From: Lottia gigantea
Lineage: Eukaryota > Mollusca > Gastropoda > Lottiidae
Reading direction: 5' to 3'
Assembly (NCBI RefSeq): GCF_000327385.1
Contig: NW_008707002.1
Span: 796,849-860,848 of the forward strand
DNA length: 64,000 bases
Shown here: positions 1-12,575 of the stretch, in pieces
How positions within the stretch are numbered: the first letter of the stretch is position 1
How the letters are laid out: every line of letters starts with the position of its first letter
The notes under the pieces: generated by a model
What the model was told of the DNA's origin: nothing
What the model saw: only the letters and a program-made list of their open reading frames with translations
Databases searched by the model: none
Position numbers and translations under genes: made by a program

Positions 1-985
1 TGGCATGCAGGTGAATGAACAAAATTTGCCCTCAGCTTTCACAGGCAAGTAAATTATCTCCTGAATCAACACAATGTTTACATAAAGTAATGTACAGTTG
101 TATGATCAGATTGGATATAGTGGGGATTATATCTCATTAGTAATATTATTACTCTCCCAAATTGACACAGAGTTGACAATATACTTCTACATAAGGTTTG
201 TTTTGTAAATTGTAAACACAGGTACCACTGATAAATATTGTGTTTTTATAATGGACAACATACCAAATTCACCATCTCAGATTGGTTCAAATTCACTGCC
301 TTATGAAGCTATTTGGATAGGGTGAACCACATTCCCATTTAATGAAGATAAGCAAGAATAAGCTGAATGTGAACAGTTAGACTCAAAGAAACTGCAACCT
401 AAACTTTGTGTGGGTGTATAAGAAAGTGTAAGAAGTAATAAAATGCTGTATTCATTACCAAAAGTAAAGTGTCGTCATATACACCATATAAACTGAATAA
501 AAACAATTACTCTTAGATCTGTATTAATTAAACACATTTAATTCAGTTATTCACACCTAATTTTATATCACATCTAACATCTGCTACTAAACTGTTAAAC
601 GATTAAATTTTTGTTCATATAGAACGAATCATGGTTGATCAATATTTCAATAATCAAATTTATATGAAAAATATCAATATTCTTATTTTTCTACTTATTA
701 CTTTTTGTTAGAAAATAAAAAACATTGAAAAGATATTGACATATCAATTTTTACCTTTACAGCTGATAAATTTCACCTGCTGTTCATAGCATTTTATTAT
801 TGATAGCTTGCCAGGCAAGGTAACATTTCCCCACTGGCAGCTGTCAGAAATGATAATCTGAGATTATACCAAAATATATAAATTTCTCATTTAGAAGATC
901 TTCATAATGTATTTGTAGTTTGAATTTATTTATTTATATATATATATTTACTGTCAGTTATTTATACTGAAACTTTTCATGGCAA
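1..985. other. AT-rich non-coding stretch
   Basis: No open frame with gene-like length, splice structure or recognisable protein similarity is visible on either strand. The stretch is AT-rich with short A/T runs and could be intergenic or intronic. The same holds for the unlisted gaps between repeats down to about 17.1 kb. Confidence 0.6.
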
Positions 986-1265
986 GTTAAAGGTACAGTC
1001 TCACCATTTTTAGGGGTTGACTTGGGTCTTGAATATAATGTAATAATCTTAAGAATTACTAGGATAAACCAATAATCCCTTCAAAAATATCTCTTTCTAG
1101 ATATTCCTTTTTCTATTTATCACAGAGTTTCAAGAAAAGACTTTCAAACGCTGATAATTCTGGACACACATGGATTTGGAGGCACAAATCTTGACCGAGG
1201 GCTATGAACACAATTACTGATTAACTCAGCTACAGAAAAAAATGACATCATCCTGTTGTTTTGTA
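986..1265 (-). repeat. MITE family C copy, inverted
   Basis: This is a reverse-oriented copy of a roughly 300-340 bp element found at least eight times in the window. Shared blocks are the end 'aaagg.acag', the 'ggggttgacttgggtcttga' block, 'ataattctggacacacatgg', and a 'gatta.ctcagct' block. The ends are diverged and no target duplication could be fixed. No coding capacity is seen. It is probably a non-autonomous DNA transposon. Confidence 0.6.
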
Positions 1266-1789
1266 TCTTAGTGGACAAATCACAGAAAATATAAGTTGAT
1301 GTCTTTTGAAAAATGATAGCGAGTTTTACATCCTGATGTTCTGTAAACAGACCAATGAAATTAGGTTATATAATGGCTTTTACAATATCAACCAATCAGA
1401 TATTTAGAATTCAACAAGATTTGAAAATCGTTACTAACTTATTGTTTACAAAAATAAAGATTTTGAAAAGATCAATATAGAAAAAGAACATATCCAAAGA
1501 TTTTTATTTTTATTTTAATCTTACAACAGCTGGCTACAAATTTTCATGTGATCGATTATACTGTTCAGCATCTGACAAGGCTACGCAAATAGTTGAACCG
1601 AAATGCCTAATTCAATGATCTATATGATATTTGAGAATAACAATTCCACTGGAAATAAATTTTTTAACTTTTGTGGATCATCCTAAAGTATTAGGCTGCA
1701 GTCGTTTGAATTATCATTTATTTATTTAAAGTAAAATTTAAGTGCAATAAAATTTGTTATTGTCCTTTTCACCAATCTCCACAGCCTTC

Positions 1790-1895
1790 TAGTGTTATAA
1801 ATGTATCTAGTGTTATTAATGTATCTAGTGTTATTAATGTATATAGTATGTATCTAGTGTTATTAATGTATCTAGTGTTATTAATGTATTATCAT
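1790..1895. repeat. Short tandem repeat, about 18-bp unit
   Basis: About five copies of a unit like 'tctagtgttattaatgta' occur in tandem, with one unit interrupted by 'tatagtatg'. It looks like a recent small expansion in non-coding DNA. Confidence 0.8.
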
Positions 1896-2099
1896 TATAT
1901 ACCTATTATCTTGAATCAATATTGTTATTATTATTATTATTACTAAGTTAAGTGAAGATGTAGAAAGATAAGATTACAATAATAATGGTTATTCTAACTT
2001 GTTACACTAGTCACCAGGATAAGGAAATAATTAGATTAGATTTGACTATTAAATTATACCCCTAATTACTTAATACACCACTCTTATCTTGATATTAGC

Positions 2100-2400
2100 T
2101 AAAACATATGTTATACTTCTCTTGTTTATGACCCAACACAAATATTAATCAATTACGCAAAACTCATGAATAAATTATGCAAATCATATGACAATTACAA
2201 ATACATTGATATTATATGATATGCTCTAGTGAAATTTGATTAAATGTGTTAAAACACATTATGCTTCTCTGGTTAATGCTAACAAAAATATTAGTCAATT
2301 TCGCATAACTTATGAATAAATTATGCAAATTATATGCAAATTAGAGAAATATCATTAATATATTAATATACACAATCTGGTGAGATTTGATTGAATTTTT
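2100..2400. repeat. Degenerate tandem duplication, about 150-bp unit
   Basis: Two successive blocks share 'taaaacata', 'tatacttctct', 'atgaataaattatgcaaat' and 'tga.atttgatt' in the same order about 150 bases apart. It is an old duplication with many substitutions and no coding signal. Confidence 0.6.
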
Positions 2401-3574
2401 TGATTGATGATGTGATATTGATTTCAAGGTGAGAAACCAGGGGCACATTTCACCTGAAATTATCGGGTTGGAATACACTCAAATTTCACTTTCTTTTACT
2501 TAAAACACGAAGACTTGTTTTTGATATTGTTCTTTATAACAATAAGCAATATAGCCTCAAAATCTTAACAAGTATTTCTGAAATTACAAGAACCACAGAT
2601 ATTTAGCAAGAAATCAAACGGCTGGCGCTAAAAGTTTTCCCAATACACATACAATGGCTATGTGAAAGCTAATATTTTTTCATCTATATTAACATAATAA
2701 AACCTTTATTATTAACCATTGTCCTGATATACAACCATAACCATCATACTGTAACAGTTTACTGTTTAAATAAATACAGTGTAAATCTAGTGCATAATAA
2801 GATAAACAAATAGGTACAGTGTGCCTAAATACACCTAGATGACATTTTGAATCCCTGTAAATATAAATTATGACTTTGCCTCAGTGATTTAAATGAATAA
2901 ACAATATTTTTATAATTTGTTTACTGAGATTTAAGATATTTAAGAGATAAAATATAAATGTGAAGTTAACTCTGTTAAAACATGTCTTTTTCAATAATCA
3001 ATCTTATTTCTCAGATAACATAGGAGAATATCAACAACATCATTTCATCAGCTACCTTATACAATTACAAAGTTAATCTGTTGACAATTGAACTTGTAAG
3101 AATTTGAACATGAAATTTACAACCGAATCTCAAACTTACCAATATAAGTTCGAACTTTTACAATTTAAGAAATGTATTTTCATGAAGTAACAAATCTACA
3201 AATGTACTTTCTCATATCGACATGCATTGTGTCATTTTGTAATGGAATTAATACTTATCAAAATAACTCCAGTCTTCATCTATTATAATCAAACTTGCAA
3301 ATAAATAATGGATAAAGCAATGTTTTAATACACATTGCAATATCTGATTAACACAATCTAGATTCAGTCAGACCAAGGCACATGTTTAATACCCTCATGA
3401 TAAGAAACCTTCTGTCTTTCAGGGCCGAAATTTAGAGAATCAGGTCTCCATCATAGATTACTTTTAATTTTCACCCAAATTCTATGAAAACTATTTTAAT
3501 CATTCTGTATTTGTGAAACAGGTCTCGCGAGCCCATCATAACCTAGTATTGATGATTATTATTAATTGATCAGT

Positions 3575-3792
3575 CATCTTCACAATGTCAAACTATTACC
3601 ACCTTCGGCTTATACCTTAACTGCAATAGCCACATTTTTCTGTCAAGATAAGTCAGATATTTGATTGGACAGTACACTAGCCAATACAGCCAATCAGAAC
3701 TCTTGAATGAAAGAATCCAAACATTATGGCCTAGTATTTCTATATATAGTATAAGCTGAACGTTGTAAATTCTTGACATTATGAAGATGATG
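3575..3792. repeat. MITE family A, full palindromic copy
   Basis: A foldback element whose left end reads 'catcttcacaatgtcaa' and whose right end is its approximate reverse complement 'ttgacattatgaagatg'. Interior landmarks are 'cttatacctt.actgcaata' and 'aatacagccaatcaga'. The same family occurs in whole or part near 13.55, 19.06, 25.9, 37.3, 43.3, 44.4 and 53.3 kb. There is no transposase frame. I infer a non-autonomous DNA transposon or foldback element. Confidence 0.75.
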
Positions 3793-3923
3793 TGTAATGA
3801 GAACTACAATAAGTTTAAAAGCCGTGGAAAAGCAATCAAACAAAAACATGGAAAAAGGGTGTGTACAGTTTTAAAATGACATATGTGATGCATTCCTGGA
3901 CAAATTTTTACACAAACCAATTT

Positions 3924-4262
3924 AAAGAGACAGATGTGCCATTTCTTTTTTTACTCATCAAACTTTAGTCTCAGAAACAGGAATATTTTAGCTAAGACAG
4001 TCTGTAATACTGTTCACTTGAAACTGTCCAAATCTGAGTCTTCAAATCCATTTGTGAAAAGAATGTTAAAATGACGATTCGTCAATTTAAGATACTCTGT
4101 GATATATAGAAAAGACAAATATAATTATACAGAAATAGTGAGTAAGATTCCTAGTTTGAAATATTTTTAAAGAAATTATGCGGATTTTGTACATTTTTCG
4201 TACTACTTACATATATTCAGATCCAAAATCAAACCCCTAAAATGACGCACCTGTCCCTTTAA
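3924..4262 (+). repeat. MITE family C, near-complete copy
   Basis: The left end 'aaagagacagatgtgccat' and the right end 'gcacctgtccctttaa' form an imperfect terminal inverted repeat. Internal blocks are 'gtctcagaaacaggaat', 'agaaatagtgagtaag' and 'catatattcagatcc'. This is the best copy for defining the family ends. Confidence 0.7.
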
Positions 4263-5564
4263 TATTCTTAAAACAGTAGAAATAGTCTGTGGGTAAGATT
4301 GCTGATTTAACATTGCCTCTTTCACATACTTAACAGTGGGGAGGTTAAAACTTTCTAAGCTATTCCAGCCCAGCAGCACCGGTTTTCACACTCCTTTTTG
4401 ACACAAAAATCATGTAATATCAACAGAAATGAAACTCAATAAACTAAATACAAATTTTAGAAGAGATTTCAGAAGAAAAACACAAATCAGCAAACAATTT
4501 TCACTTTAACACAGCGTGCGGGAATTGAATATTTTAAGTTCGTTAAATTAAGTCTGTAAAAATCTTTCCGAGCCAAATGTAACAAATGAACGCGAAATTA
4601 GACAAAATTTTCCTATAAAATTAGCATTCAGTCATGGTCCCTGGATCAACAACGAATTTCAAATAAAAAAGACTTGTAAACAAAGACTAGCAAGGATTAA
4701 ACGTCGTTCGACAATACAGTGTTATTTATTTTAATTCTCGCGATATTTACAAAGCCTGACGTGGTCACATTCTCATTGTTTTACTCATCTGACCTTCGAC
4801 CTTTAGCTAATATCAAAGGTGAAAGGTCGCGAGGTGAGGTGGCTTAACAGTGATACATTTGTATCCGACTTGGAAATATTTATCAAAACTCTGGATAGGC
4901 CAGTAATCTGATTACAGATTAAAATATTCTTCAAAAATTAAATTATGCACAATCAATTTAAAGCAGCCTAGTGAAGTTTCCCCTTCCAGACCACCTGATG
5001 CTGCTCTGACTCTACAATCAAGATTGTCTTCATTAGTCAACATAACTAATAATGTTCATTTGGTACTAAGATTGGTCAACTCAACATCCCTGTCTGTCAG
5101 AGATTCCACACAGCCAAAAACGTTGATACGATATGTAGGTTTGTAAACTCAGAAACCATTAGAGTGTCCACATAGTTAATAATGTTATATATATTTGTTG
5201 TTGACGTTGAGTATCAATAAAAGTAATGAATTTTTATTCTGCAATTTACCATCGTTTCAAAAAAAATCCTTGATTTCCAATGAATTTGGGAAATTAATAC
5301 ACATAAAGAAAGAAACGAGTAATTTTTACGACCAAATATCAAATTGTACTTAATTTAACAGAAAAAATGAACAAAAGATTAAAATAAAATACCAAGTTGC
5401 ATGACTCAATCAATAATTCTAACCAGAAAACATAAAAAAAACGTGGAGTAATTTCCTCGAAAATAATCATAATTACAGATGACACTCCGATGACCTTGAT
5501 GACCTTCCTCGTCAGGACGTAACAGTAATTAAACTCTTTCTACTCTTTAAACAGACAAACCTTT

Positions 5565-5892
5565 TAAAGATGGCTTCCCTTATTTTCATTTATGAAAAAG
5601 AAACATGGAATAGAAAGTAGAGGTGTTCTAATGACTTGGGAAAATACCAGTTTGTCTCATAAGTCCATAATTAATTCATGATTAGCTAAATTAGAAGAAA
5701 ATTACCAGCAGAATTCCAATGAGTGACCGATCAAGAAAGGTCAAAAAGTCTTTTTTTTGTTTATCCAGACATCCAGTTATATGCAATAAGAACATAATGA
5801 TATGATTAAGAATACATGATAATTCATTAGAAACACCAATTAATCAAATAGTTTGCTTAATTTGACACTAAAAAACAAGGAAACCCATCTTT
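5565..5892. repeat. MITE family E copy 1
   Basis: A roughly 325-bp element with terminal inverted repeats 'tttaaagatggcttccctt' and its complement 'aaggaaacccatctttaaa'. A second, very similar copy sits at 57325-57676, inside the first coding intron of receptor gene B. Shared internal blocks include 'agaggtgttctaatgacttg' and 'catgataattcattagaaac'. High similarity over such distant copies points to recent movement. Confidence 0.75.
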
Positions 5893-6120
5893 AAAGGGAT
5901 TGTAAAGAGGTTTGCTAAATTTTTTATGTGTATCAGGGACACTGATAGCATCAATTTGCACCATTTTCAATCTGACGTCTGTGGTTCTTGCTATTCCATT
6001 TAAAAAAAAGTGTTTGATGACGTCACTAATTACAAAATAGGTGTTATCACATAAGGTACTTTGCGATTCGTTACGTCATTAAATACCTAGAATTAAGAAA
6101 CCTCTTCACAATTCATTTAA
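5893..6120. repeat. MITE family B copy
   Basis: It starts 'aaagggattgtaaagaggtt', contains 'gggacactgatagcatcaat', 'gacgtctgtggttcttgc' and 'tgatgacgtcacta', and closes with 'aaacctctt'. Family B also occurs at 12275, 14143, 25973, 36860 and 53975. It is a foldback element with no coding capacity. It abuts the family E element on its left. Confidence 0.7.
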
Positions 6121-6284
6121 CTGTGGCAGTGTTCACCATTATTCAGGTATATTCTGCAATAGAATCAATTATTTGATTTCTGGATTCATAACCAAGGCTT
6201 GCGTTAATTTTAAGAAAACTATTCTCATGCCAAGACAGGCTCCTTAGTCCTTATTGAACCAAAGTTTTTGCAATTGTAAAATCA

Positions 6285-6480
6285 ATGCCAAGAGGTTTGG
6301 CCACAAACCAGCTGGTAGAAAGAATCCTGGAGAACGTAAAATCATTACCAAGAGGTTTGACCAAGGCCCAACTGGTAGTCAAGTTCCATATTAACCTACC
6401 GGTAGTTTACTTTGTGAACCAATGCTTTAACAACTCTGTGTTCTCAATGCCAAGAATCTTCTTGTACATCTGTGGTAAAT
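6285..6480. repeat. Two-copy degenerate repeat, about 63 bp apart
   Basis: 'gccaagaggtttggcc' and 'accaagaggtttgacca' recur about 63 bases apart, each followed by 'ctggtag'. The short open frame across it is a by-product of the repeat. I see no gene here. Confidence 0.4.
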
Positions 6481-6829
6481 AACAACCAAAATCCAGGTAC
6501 CCTGATAGACTAATTCACTTGTAGATACAATAAATCTCCCGATAATCCATCATCAATCGGTAATAACGACAAACCTATTATCACAGTGTGAGGTAATTAC
6601 TTCATCAAATTATCATCAACATATCACGATAGCCGACAATCTACTCTATCCCTCTCTTTATAATCTAGCCAATCACAATCAACATTGAAGAGTCCTCCAT
6701 AATCTAGCCAATCACACAGCAGTGTACAATGTGGTAAATTAGTACCAACCTTTCAAGTGCTTAATTAATCAAATTACATTTTATCTTCGTAGATCTCAAA
6801 GATCGAGTGTCGTCTGGGAAACCTGATCA

Positions 6830-6910
6830 ACGACTTACCAGACTTTAATGCGTCAATATCCAGATTTGAACTCACAGTGTAACTGTTACCATGGCAATGA
6901 CGTCATGTAA
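6830..6910 (-). promoter_or_regulatory. Promoter-like island: CRE, X-box-like site and splice donor
   Basis: A full CRE palindrome 'tgacgtca' lies at 6898-6905. Directly beside it is 'gttaccatggcaat' (6885-6898), which resembles an RFX X-box. On the minus strand these are followed about 45 bases later by 'gtctg|gtaagt', a strong donor. This is the order expected of a TATA-less promoter plus a short untranslated first exon reading left. No downstream coding exon is recognised in the window, so the gene is unknown and the call is tentative. Confidence 0.3.
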
Positions 6911-6964
6911 AGATACCGAGAGGATGAAAGGTATAAAGGCCTGAACCTATTTTTATATCATGGT

Positions 6965-7230
6965 ATAGAGCAAACGAAATCAGTCATGGACGAGACATTA
7001 TAAAATCTCAATGTGTGGGCTGAATTTTAGACAGAACCATGTCATTTTGGAGTATTGGACCTAATTCTGACCTATTGTAAAATAAAGAGTCTATGTTTGT
7101 CCCCATGGGCTGAATGTTAGACAGGATCATGTCACCTTGGTGTATTAGACCTTATTCTGAAACATTGCGTTATAGTGACTTAGACCTAACTCTGACCCAT
7201 GTAAAATAAAGAGTCTATGTTCATCCCCCT
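6965..7230. repeat. Degenerate tandem duplication, about 115 bp
   Basis: The order 'gggctgaat.ttagacag', 'catgtca..ttgg', 'gacct.attctga' and 'taaaataaagagtctatgtt' occurs twice, with a partial third copy. It is old and non-coding. Confidence 0.55.
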
Positions 7231-9419
7231 GGATTGAATGACAGACAACAGAATCGTTGCACTGTGGTGAAATAGCTAGACCTAATTCCAGGACTGTTGG
7301 TATGTCTGTATATTATCGCACATGACCCAGAGTGACATAACAAAAAACGAGATAAAACAATGTTGCGAATCTATGTTATGAAATGATAAAACGCTTTCAG
7401 ATATCTTGACCTTTGACCTCAAACAGGTGTTAAAAGTCTCAAGAGATCAGGTTTAAAAGAAAATGGAATTCACCTCAGGTAAAGGGAAAGTGAACAACAG
7501 TCGAATGGCAAAATATAAAAATTCTTTGTAATTCAAGGATGTAGTACAAATATATCATGCAAAATATTTGGTTGTTGTATTTGGTACATGAGGACTCTAA
7601 ATTCTAACAAGATTTTTTATTTGCCAGTTCTGTCTGACTGATGTTCCAAAATTAATGGCAGTGACATCGACTTTCAGCTAGTTTTCAATGAAATTTGAAA
7701 CTTTCCATTCAGTTTTTATACCCTTTTTTCAGGATAAGCATTAAGGTTTGTCAACTTGGTATTCTTTTTCCTGAATCAACACAGCTATAAGGTGTGCTTA
7801 TCTGGTATGGTTTTCACCCAAATATCAGACAGTGAAAACTTTTTAATTATTGATCCCTGAGTCATTGCCACAATGATATCATTGTTATTAAACGCGAAAT
7901 CATTTACATAAATTTACGCAGTGCGCAGGTAAGTGGGAGTAATTTTTGTCACCTGTCACTCAGTCAGTGACCTTGACCTTTTATACAATTTGTCAACAAA
8001 ATGGAAATCAAAAGTAGGCCAAACATACTGACAAGTTAGGTTAAAATATCACAGAACTTTCTGGGTTATAACTGCCCATGATTGAACCTGGGAAGATATT
8101 ATATTTGTATGCTCTTGTAAGTCTTTCCCAGTTGATCTCTAGAACGTACTGCCAGAAGCACATGATGCTAAAAAAAAAATGTCCACTGACAGACAGAGAT
8201 CATTTCATCATTTCACACAGCGTACTTCTCTAATCCTAAGAAAGATATGGTTTACGAATACATACGAAAAGTTCATTGTTGCAACCAATATATTGCCAAA
8301 ATGTAATTTTGGATTTAGTTTTTCGCTTTGCAGCTCTGATCATTGGAATTAGGTTTTTCTTGTACATGTATATACTTTGTGAACACAAAATATAAATCAT
8401 GTTCACGTTCTTGGGATACATTTATTCTTGGACATCCAGTACAATATTCTGTCCCACGACTAATTGACTAAAGCTCATTTCATACTTTCGGACTGAAAGC
8501 GTCCGTTTTTCATTTTTCTTTAGAAAAAAATAAATGAAGCAGATGAATGAGAACAGGAATGTCGTTAATGAACAATAATAACGAAGATAATGAAATGTTT
8601 TTAAGTGTATCAACATTACAATAACATGGCCAACCACAATCAATTCCTTCGGTCCATTGATTTCACTGAATACTCGTATAATTTCTTGTCCATTGTTATT
8701 GTCCTATTCAGACTGTATTAGACTGTCACTTGGGAGACCATGCCAGACACGAACAATTAAAATTTTAAACTGAAAATGAACTTTAAATCATTTTGAAAAT
8801 ATTTTTGTCAACATAAAGCTTATTACTTTAAATACTGTAATGAAGTTTGGAATCAAAATTGTAAATACTAACAAAACAAAAGCGAAGTTTTAAATTTTTA
8901 ACACATCATTAATAGAACAAGTTTAATAATCAGAGATTAGGGTGGTTGAAAGGTAACAAGTTACTATCCAACAGAAGACAATGTTAAAGCAGTGTTCACT
9001 ATTAGAGATTAGGAAGGTAATGAGTTAACAGTCACAGCTAACTGGGCCCAATTTTCAGTGAAAACAAATCCAGGCAAACATGAACAATCCTATCTGAGTA
9101 ATGTTCTTGTCCATGGTAGATTTGATCTCCTTTCATTAACTCCCTGAAACAATCACTTTGCATTTCTGAATTATTTGTTTATCTTGTAAATCTCTCCTGA
9201 AGTAGGTAACTTCCTATCAAATTGATGTATTCCAATGCTGAAATCCACAGTCCCTACTTGTCACCTAGGCCAGTGCTTCTATAGTAGAGTATCTCTTATA
9301 AAACCTTATACTCAATTCAATGAGTGAGTATTTGAGTCAATATTCACAGAAATCTGGGCTCAACTTTTCAGTGAAAAAAAAATACAGTCCTATCAAATCA
9401 AATCTATAATTTAACAGTG

Positions 9420-10540
9420 TCATTGAGAGTACAAAATGATGAAAACTACTTATCTACATAATATCTCTTAAAATTCAACTATGTGCAACAAAGTGTAACG
9501 ATGTGATTCAATGTATATAATAATCACTTTATCAACACAGCAAAGGTGTATAAATAATAAAACAGGGTTTAAATTCTCTTTAAGAAAAACACAAGTGCCT
9601 CCCAGAAATTTGTACTATAACAAAACCAACTAAAAATTTTGTCCAAAAACCTAAACACCAATTACAGTCTCTTTAAGTTCAAGTTTAAATATGTCTAACA
9701 ATTTAATATGACAATGTGAATTAATTGGCTTTTACTAATTTATTTAAAGACATTACAGATGTAAAATTTAAAAATACTACAGAAATAAACTGCTATCAAA
9801 ATCTTTGTGACTTCAAAAATTAACTCAAAAGTGTCAACAAATAATCCTGATCAACAGCCTCTGTAATTAATAGAAATAATCAAAACTGACAATTTGAATA
9901 AACAAATCTCTTTACTTATATTGTTTATGAAAGGCAGTATAGAAGTTGGGCCTATTATGATTTTGATAATTATAGAAGTGCCTTGAGTGAAGCAGACCAT
10001 GCTTACTCTTTTCAAAACACTTACTGATTCTTTAGATCAAGATTCTTATACTACGGATCTGATTTGGATGCACACTGTTAATGTATTGTATTATGTTTTA
10101 CCCTTCTGTAATAAAGATATTATCATTACTAATCATAATTATCATATTTCAACAATGTGCAACAAAGTATGACAATGTTTATCATTGATATTATAATCCT
10201 GTTTACAAACAGTAAACAGAAAACATCCTGAAAACATAGACCAGTGTCCTGGTGACTTCAACATAATACTCCAATACCATTTCAAAACTGTCAAATGTCT
10301 CCAAAAAAAACTGGTGCTACCAATCATCAATCACATCACATAAAACCTCTTTAAGTTAAATTTGAACAGTGTGCAATAAAGTATGACAATGTGATTCAGT
10401 GTCTCAAGAGATTATCAAATGACTTCAAAAATTGATGCCACCACACATCAATTTAACAAAATCTAAAAGGAATTCTCTTTAAATTAAATTTCTACAGTGT
10501 GCAACAAAGTATGACAATGTGATTCAATGAGTTTATAATT
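9420..10540. repeat. Region of degenerate repeats with 'gtgcaacaaagtatgacaat'
   Basis: A block close to 'gtgcaacaaagtatgacaat' followed by 'gtgattca' recurs near 9483, 10156, 10368 and 10500, with 'ctctttaagttaaatt' before it in several copies. Spacing varies from about 130 to 670 bp. No coding signal. Probably an old tandem array broken by insertions. Confidence 0.5.
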
Positions 10541-10845
10541 CTATTTACTAACCACATAAATTGATAGCTTACTTTCATTAACAGCTATCAACTCGTTAAT
10601 TGTTTTTCGAGATAAACTTGATCATTGTAATCAGCTAAAACTGAAGTAGCCACGATTGAATTACAACTTCCTAAACTCTCACTGCAGCCATTTGATTCGA
10701 TGGTAAATTCATTTTTATCAACAAAAAATATCTGCCGATTATTTCACGGTCACTCGCGATTTCCATTCCTTTACAAACGCACTAAAGTCTTGTCGTTTCT
10801 TTAATGATCTAAGGCTGACGATAAAGTAATAAATGATCACCATAC

Positions 10846-11040
10846 CTCGACAAGAAAAACCTGTATTCAACCTGTGCAAGTGTGGCTAGAGAATTACAAC
10901 TCTTACAAACAGTCGACTTTTGCTCCATCAAATAATAACCACTGACCTGCTAGTTGACCTACCGGAAGTACTTCGTCTACATTATTTCGTCAGAGTCGGC
11001 GCGCATTTTTAACATCAACCAATCAGAATACACTCTGTTT
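10846..11040 (-). promoter_or_regulatory. Promoter-like island with candidate first exon, reading left
   Basis: On the minus strand, in order: a CCAAT box ('gattggttga', about 11019-11028), a GC-rich core 'gcgcgccgac', an ETS-like 'cttccggt', then about 120 bases without a good start codon, ending in the donor 'gtcgag|gtatgg' near 10846. The locally raised GC fits a promoter with an untranslated first exon. The body of the gene is not visible to the left, so it would have to lie outside the window or be spliced from exons I cannot recognise. Confidence 0.3.
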
Positions 11041-11188
11041 TAAAGATCCGGTTTACTGTTATAACTGGTTCTTAAAGTGATACAGCCACATGAAAATTGA
11101 TCTACCAGGACCAACCCGGGCTCAGAAAAATAAAATCACGGCGCGCTCTGAAAATGTGACTAATACAATATGTTTTTTTATAGAAATA

Positions 11189-11238
11189 NNNNNNNNNNNN
11201 NNNNNNNNNNNNNNNNNNNNNNNNNNNNNNNNNNNNNN
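11189..11238. other. Assembly gap of 50 N
   Basis: Exactly 50 unknown bases. The gap sits directly against a long hairpin-forming repeat at 11239-11445, which is a plausible cause of the break in assembly. Confidence 1.
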
Positions 11239-11445
11239 GGAACACAATTTTATGGTGTACAACTCCTTAGTTTTATTACACACTACGTTTCAACATTCTA
11301 CATTGTCATCTTCAGGTGAAGGGTGAACAATGTAGATTGTTGAAACATAGTATACTATATAAACTGAAGATGACAATGTAGATTGTTGTAACGTAGTGTG
11401 TAATAAAACTAAGGAGTTGTACACCATAAAATTGTGTTCGTTATT
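11239..11445. repeat. MITE family D, long inverted repeat
   Basis: Two arms of about 75 bases (11241-11315 and about 11370-11445) are near-perfect reverse complements, starting 'aacacaattttatggtgtac' on the left. They surround a central 'gaagatgacaatgtagattg'-type unit that is itself repeated. Diverged relatives of one arm occur near 22360-22430, 45885-45940 and 58325-58385. No coding frame. Confidence 0.8.
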
Positions 11446-11574
11446 TAATGTGATCTCTACCCCTAAATGTCGCTAAAGGATTATAAACTTCAATTAAAAA
11501 TCAGATCAAAATTCCTTTTATTTCCTTCAAAGAAATCCCATAGACCATTAAAAAAACAGTTGGACAGAAAAACT

Positions 11575-11805
11575 GAATAGTGTCAATAGAAGCTATAAGT
11601 GTCCCTGATACACTTATAAAGACTAGAAAATCAGAATGGTGTAAATAGAAGCTATAAGTGTCACTGATACACATACACAGACTAGAAAATCAGAATGGTG
11701 TAAATAGAAGCTATAAGTGTCTCTGATACACATACAAAGACTAGAAAATCAGAATGGTGTAAATAGAAGCTATAAGTGTCACTGATACACTTTCAGAGCT
11801 ATAAA
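11575..11805. repeat. 60-bp tandem repeat, four copies
   Basis: Four direct copies contain 'agaagctataagtgtc', 'ctgatacac' and 'agactagaaaatcagaatgg'. The reverse complement of the unit matches the 'gggacactgatagcatcaat' to 'caccattcc' part of MITE family B, so the array seems to be an amplified internal piece of that element. Confidence 0.8.
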
Positions 11806-12274
11806 ATATCGTTCCAATCTGTTTATTGATTATCGTGCTAGAATATAATTAATATATTACCTAGAAGATCATTCTATATGTATATTAATTAAAGATTAAA
11901 TCGTGGTCGGAATAATGTTCTTTTCATTAAACCAATGAAAACATTTCCTGTTCATACAAACACCATATTACATTGTTCACAACACGTTCTTGTTATATAG
12001 TGCTTTCATTCAGGTCCGTCCGTGACGTGCTTACTATTAGGTCGGTGTTAGAAAAATGTTTTAAATATCGCTGAGACACTATATCATGTAGCGTACAGGG
12101 TTTAAAACAAACGTTCACAATTATAAAACTAGCAAATAAAAAAGAACATCCACAGAAATAATGATAAAATCGAGCAGTGAAATTTAAAGATTTAATAGAT
12201 TAGTAAAGTCAGGTAACCATGGAAAGAATAGAAACTATCTGGTAAATAAATATCAATAGAAAGTAATTAAAGTA

Positions 12275-12575
12275 AAAGGAATGTAAAGAGATTTTTAAAA
12301 TTATATATATGTGTTGGAAACATCGAGAGCAACAAATTACTCCATTCCTATTTTCAATCAGACGTCAGTGGTTCCTACAATTCCTCTAAAACTAAGTGTT
12401 TGATGACGTCACTAATCACAAAATATGCTTGATTACATATAAAGCCCTTCCCGATTAGTGACATCATCAAACACTTAGTTTTATTGGAATTACAATATCC
12501 ACAGACGTCTAATTGAAATTTGGAATGGTGCAATTCGGTGCTACCAGTGTCCCCGATATACCTTCAATAATATTA
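12275..12575. repeat. MITE family B, full foldback copy
   Basis: The two halves are inverted: 'agtgtttgatgacgtcacta' near 12397 mirrors 'tgacatcatcaaacacttag' near 12459, and 'gacgtcagtggttcc' mirrors 'ccacagacgtct'. Non-coding. Confidence 0.75.

Noticed and set aside
3588-3779. 63-codon minus-strand frame
   Set aside because: It lies wholly inside a MITE family A palindrome and is not a gene.
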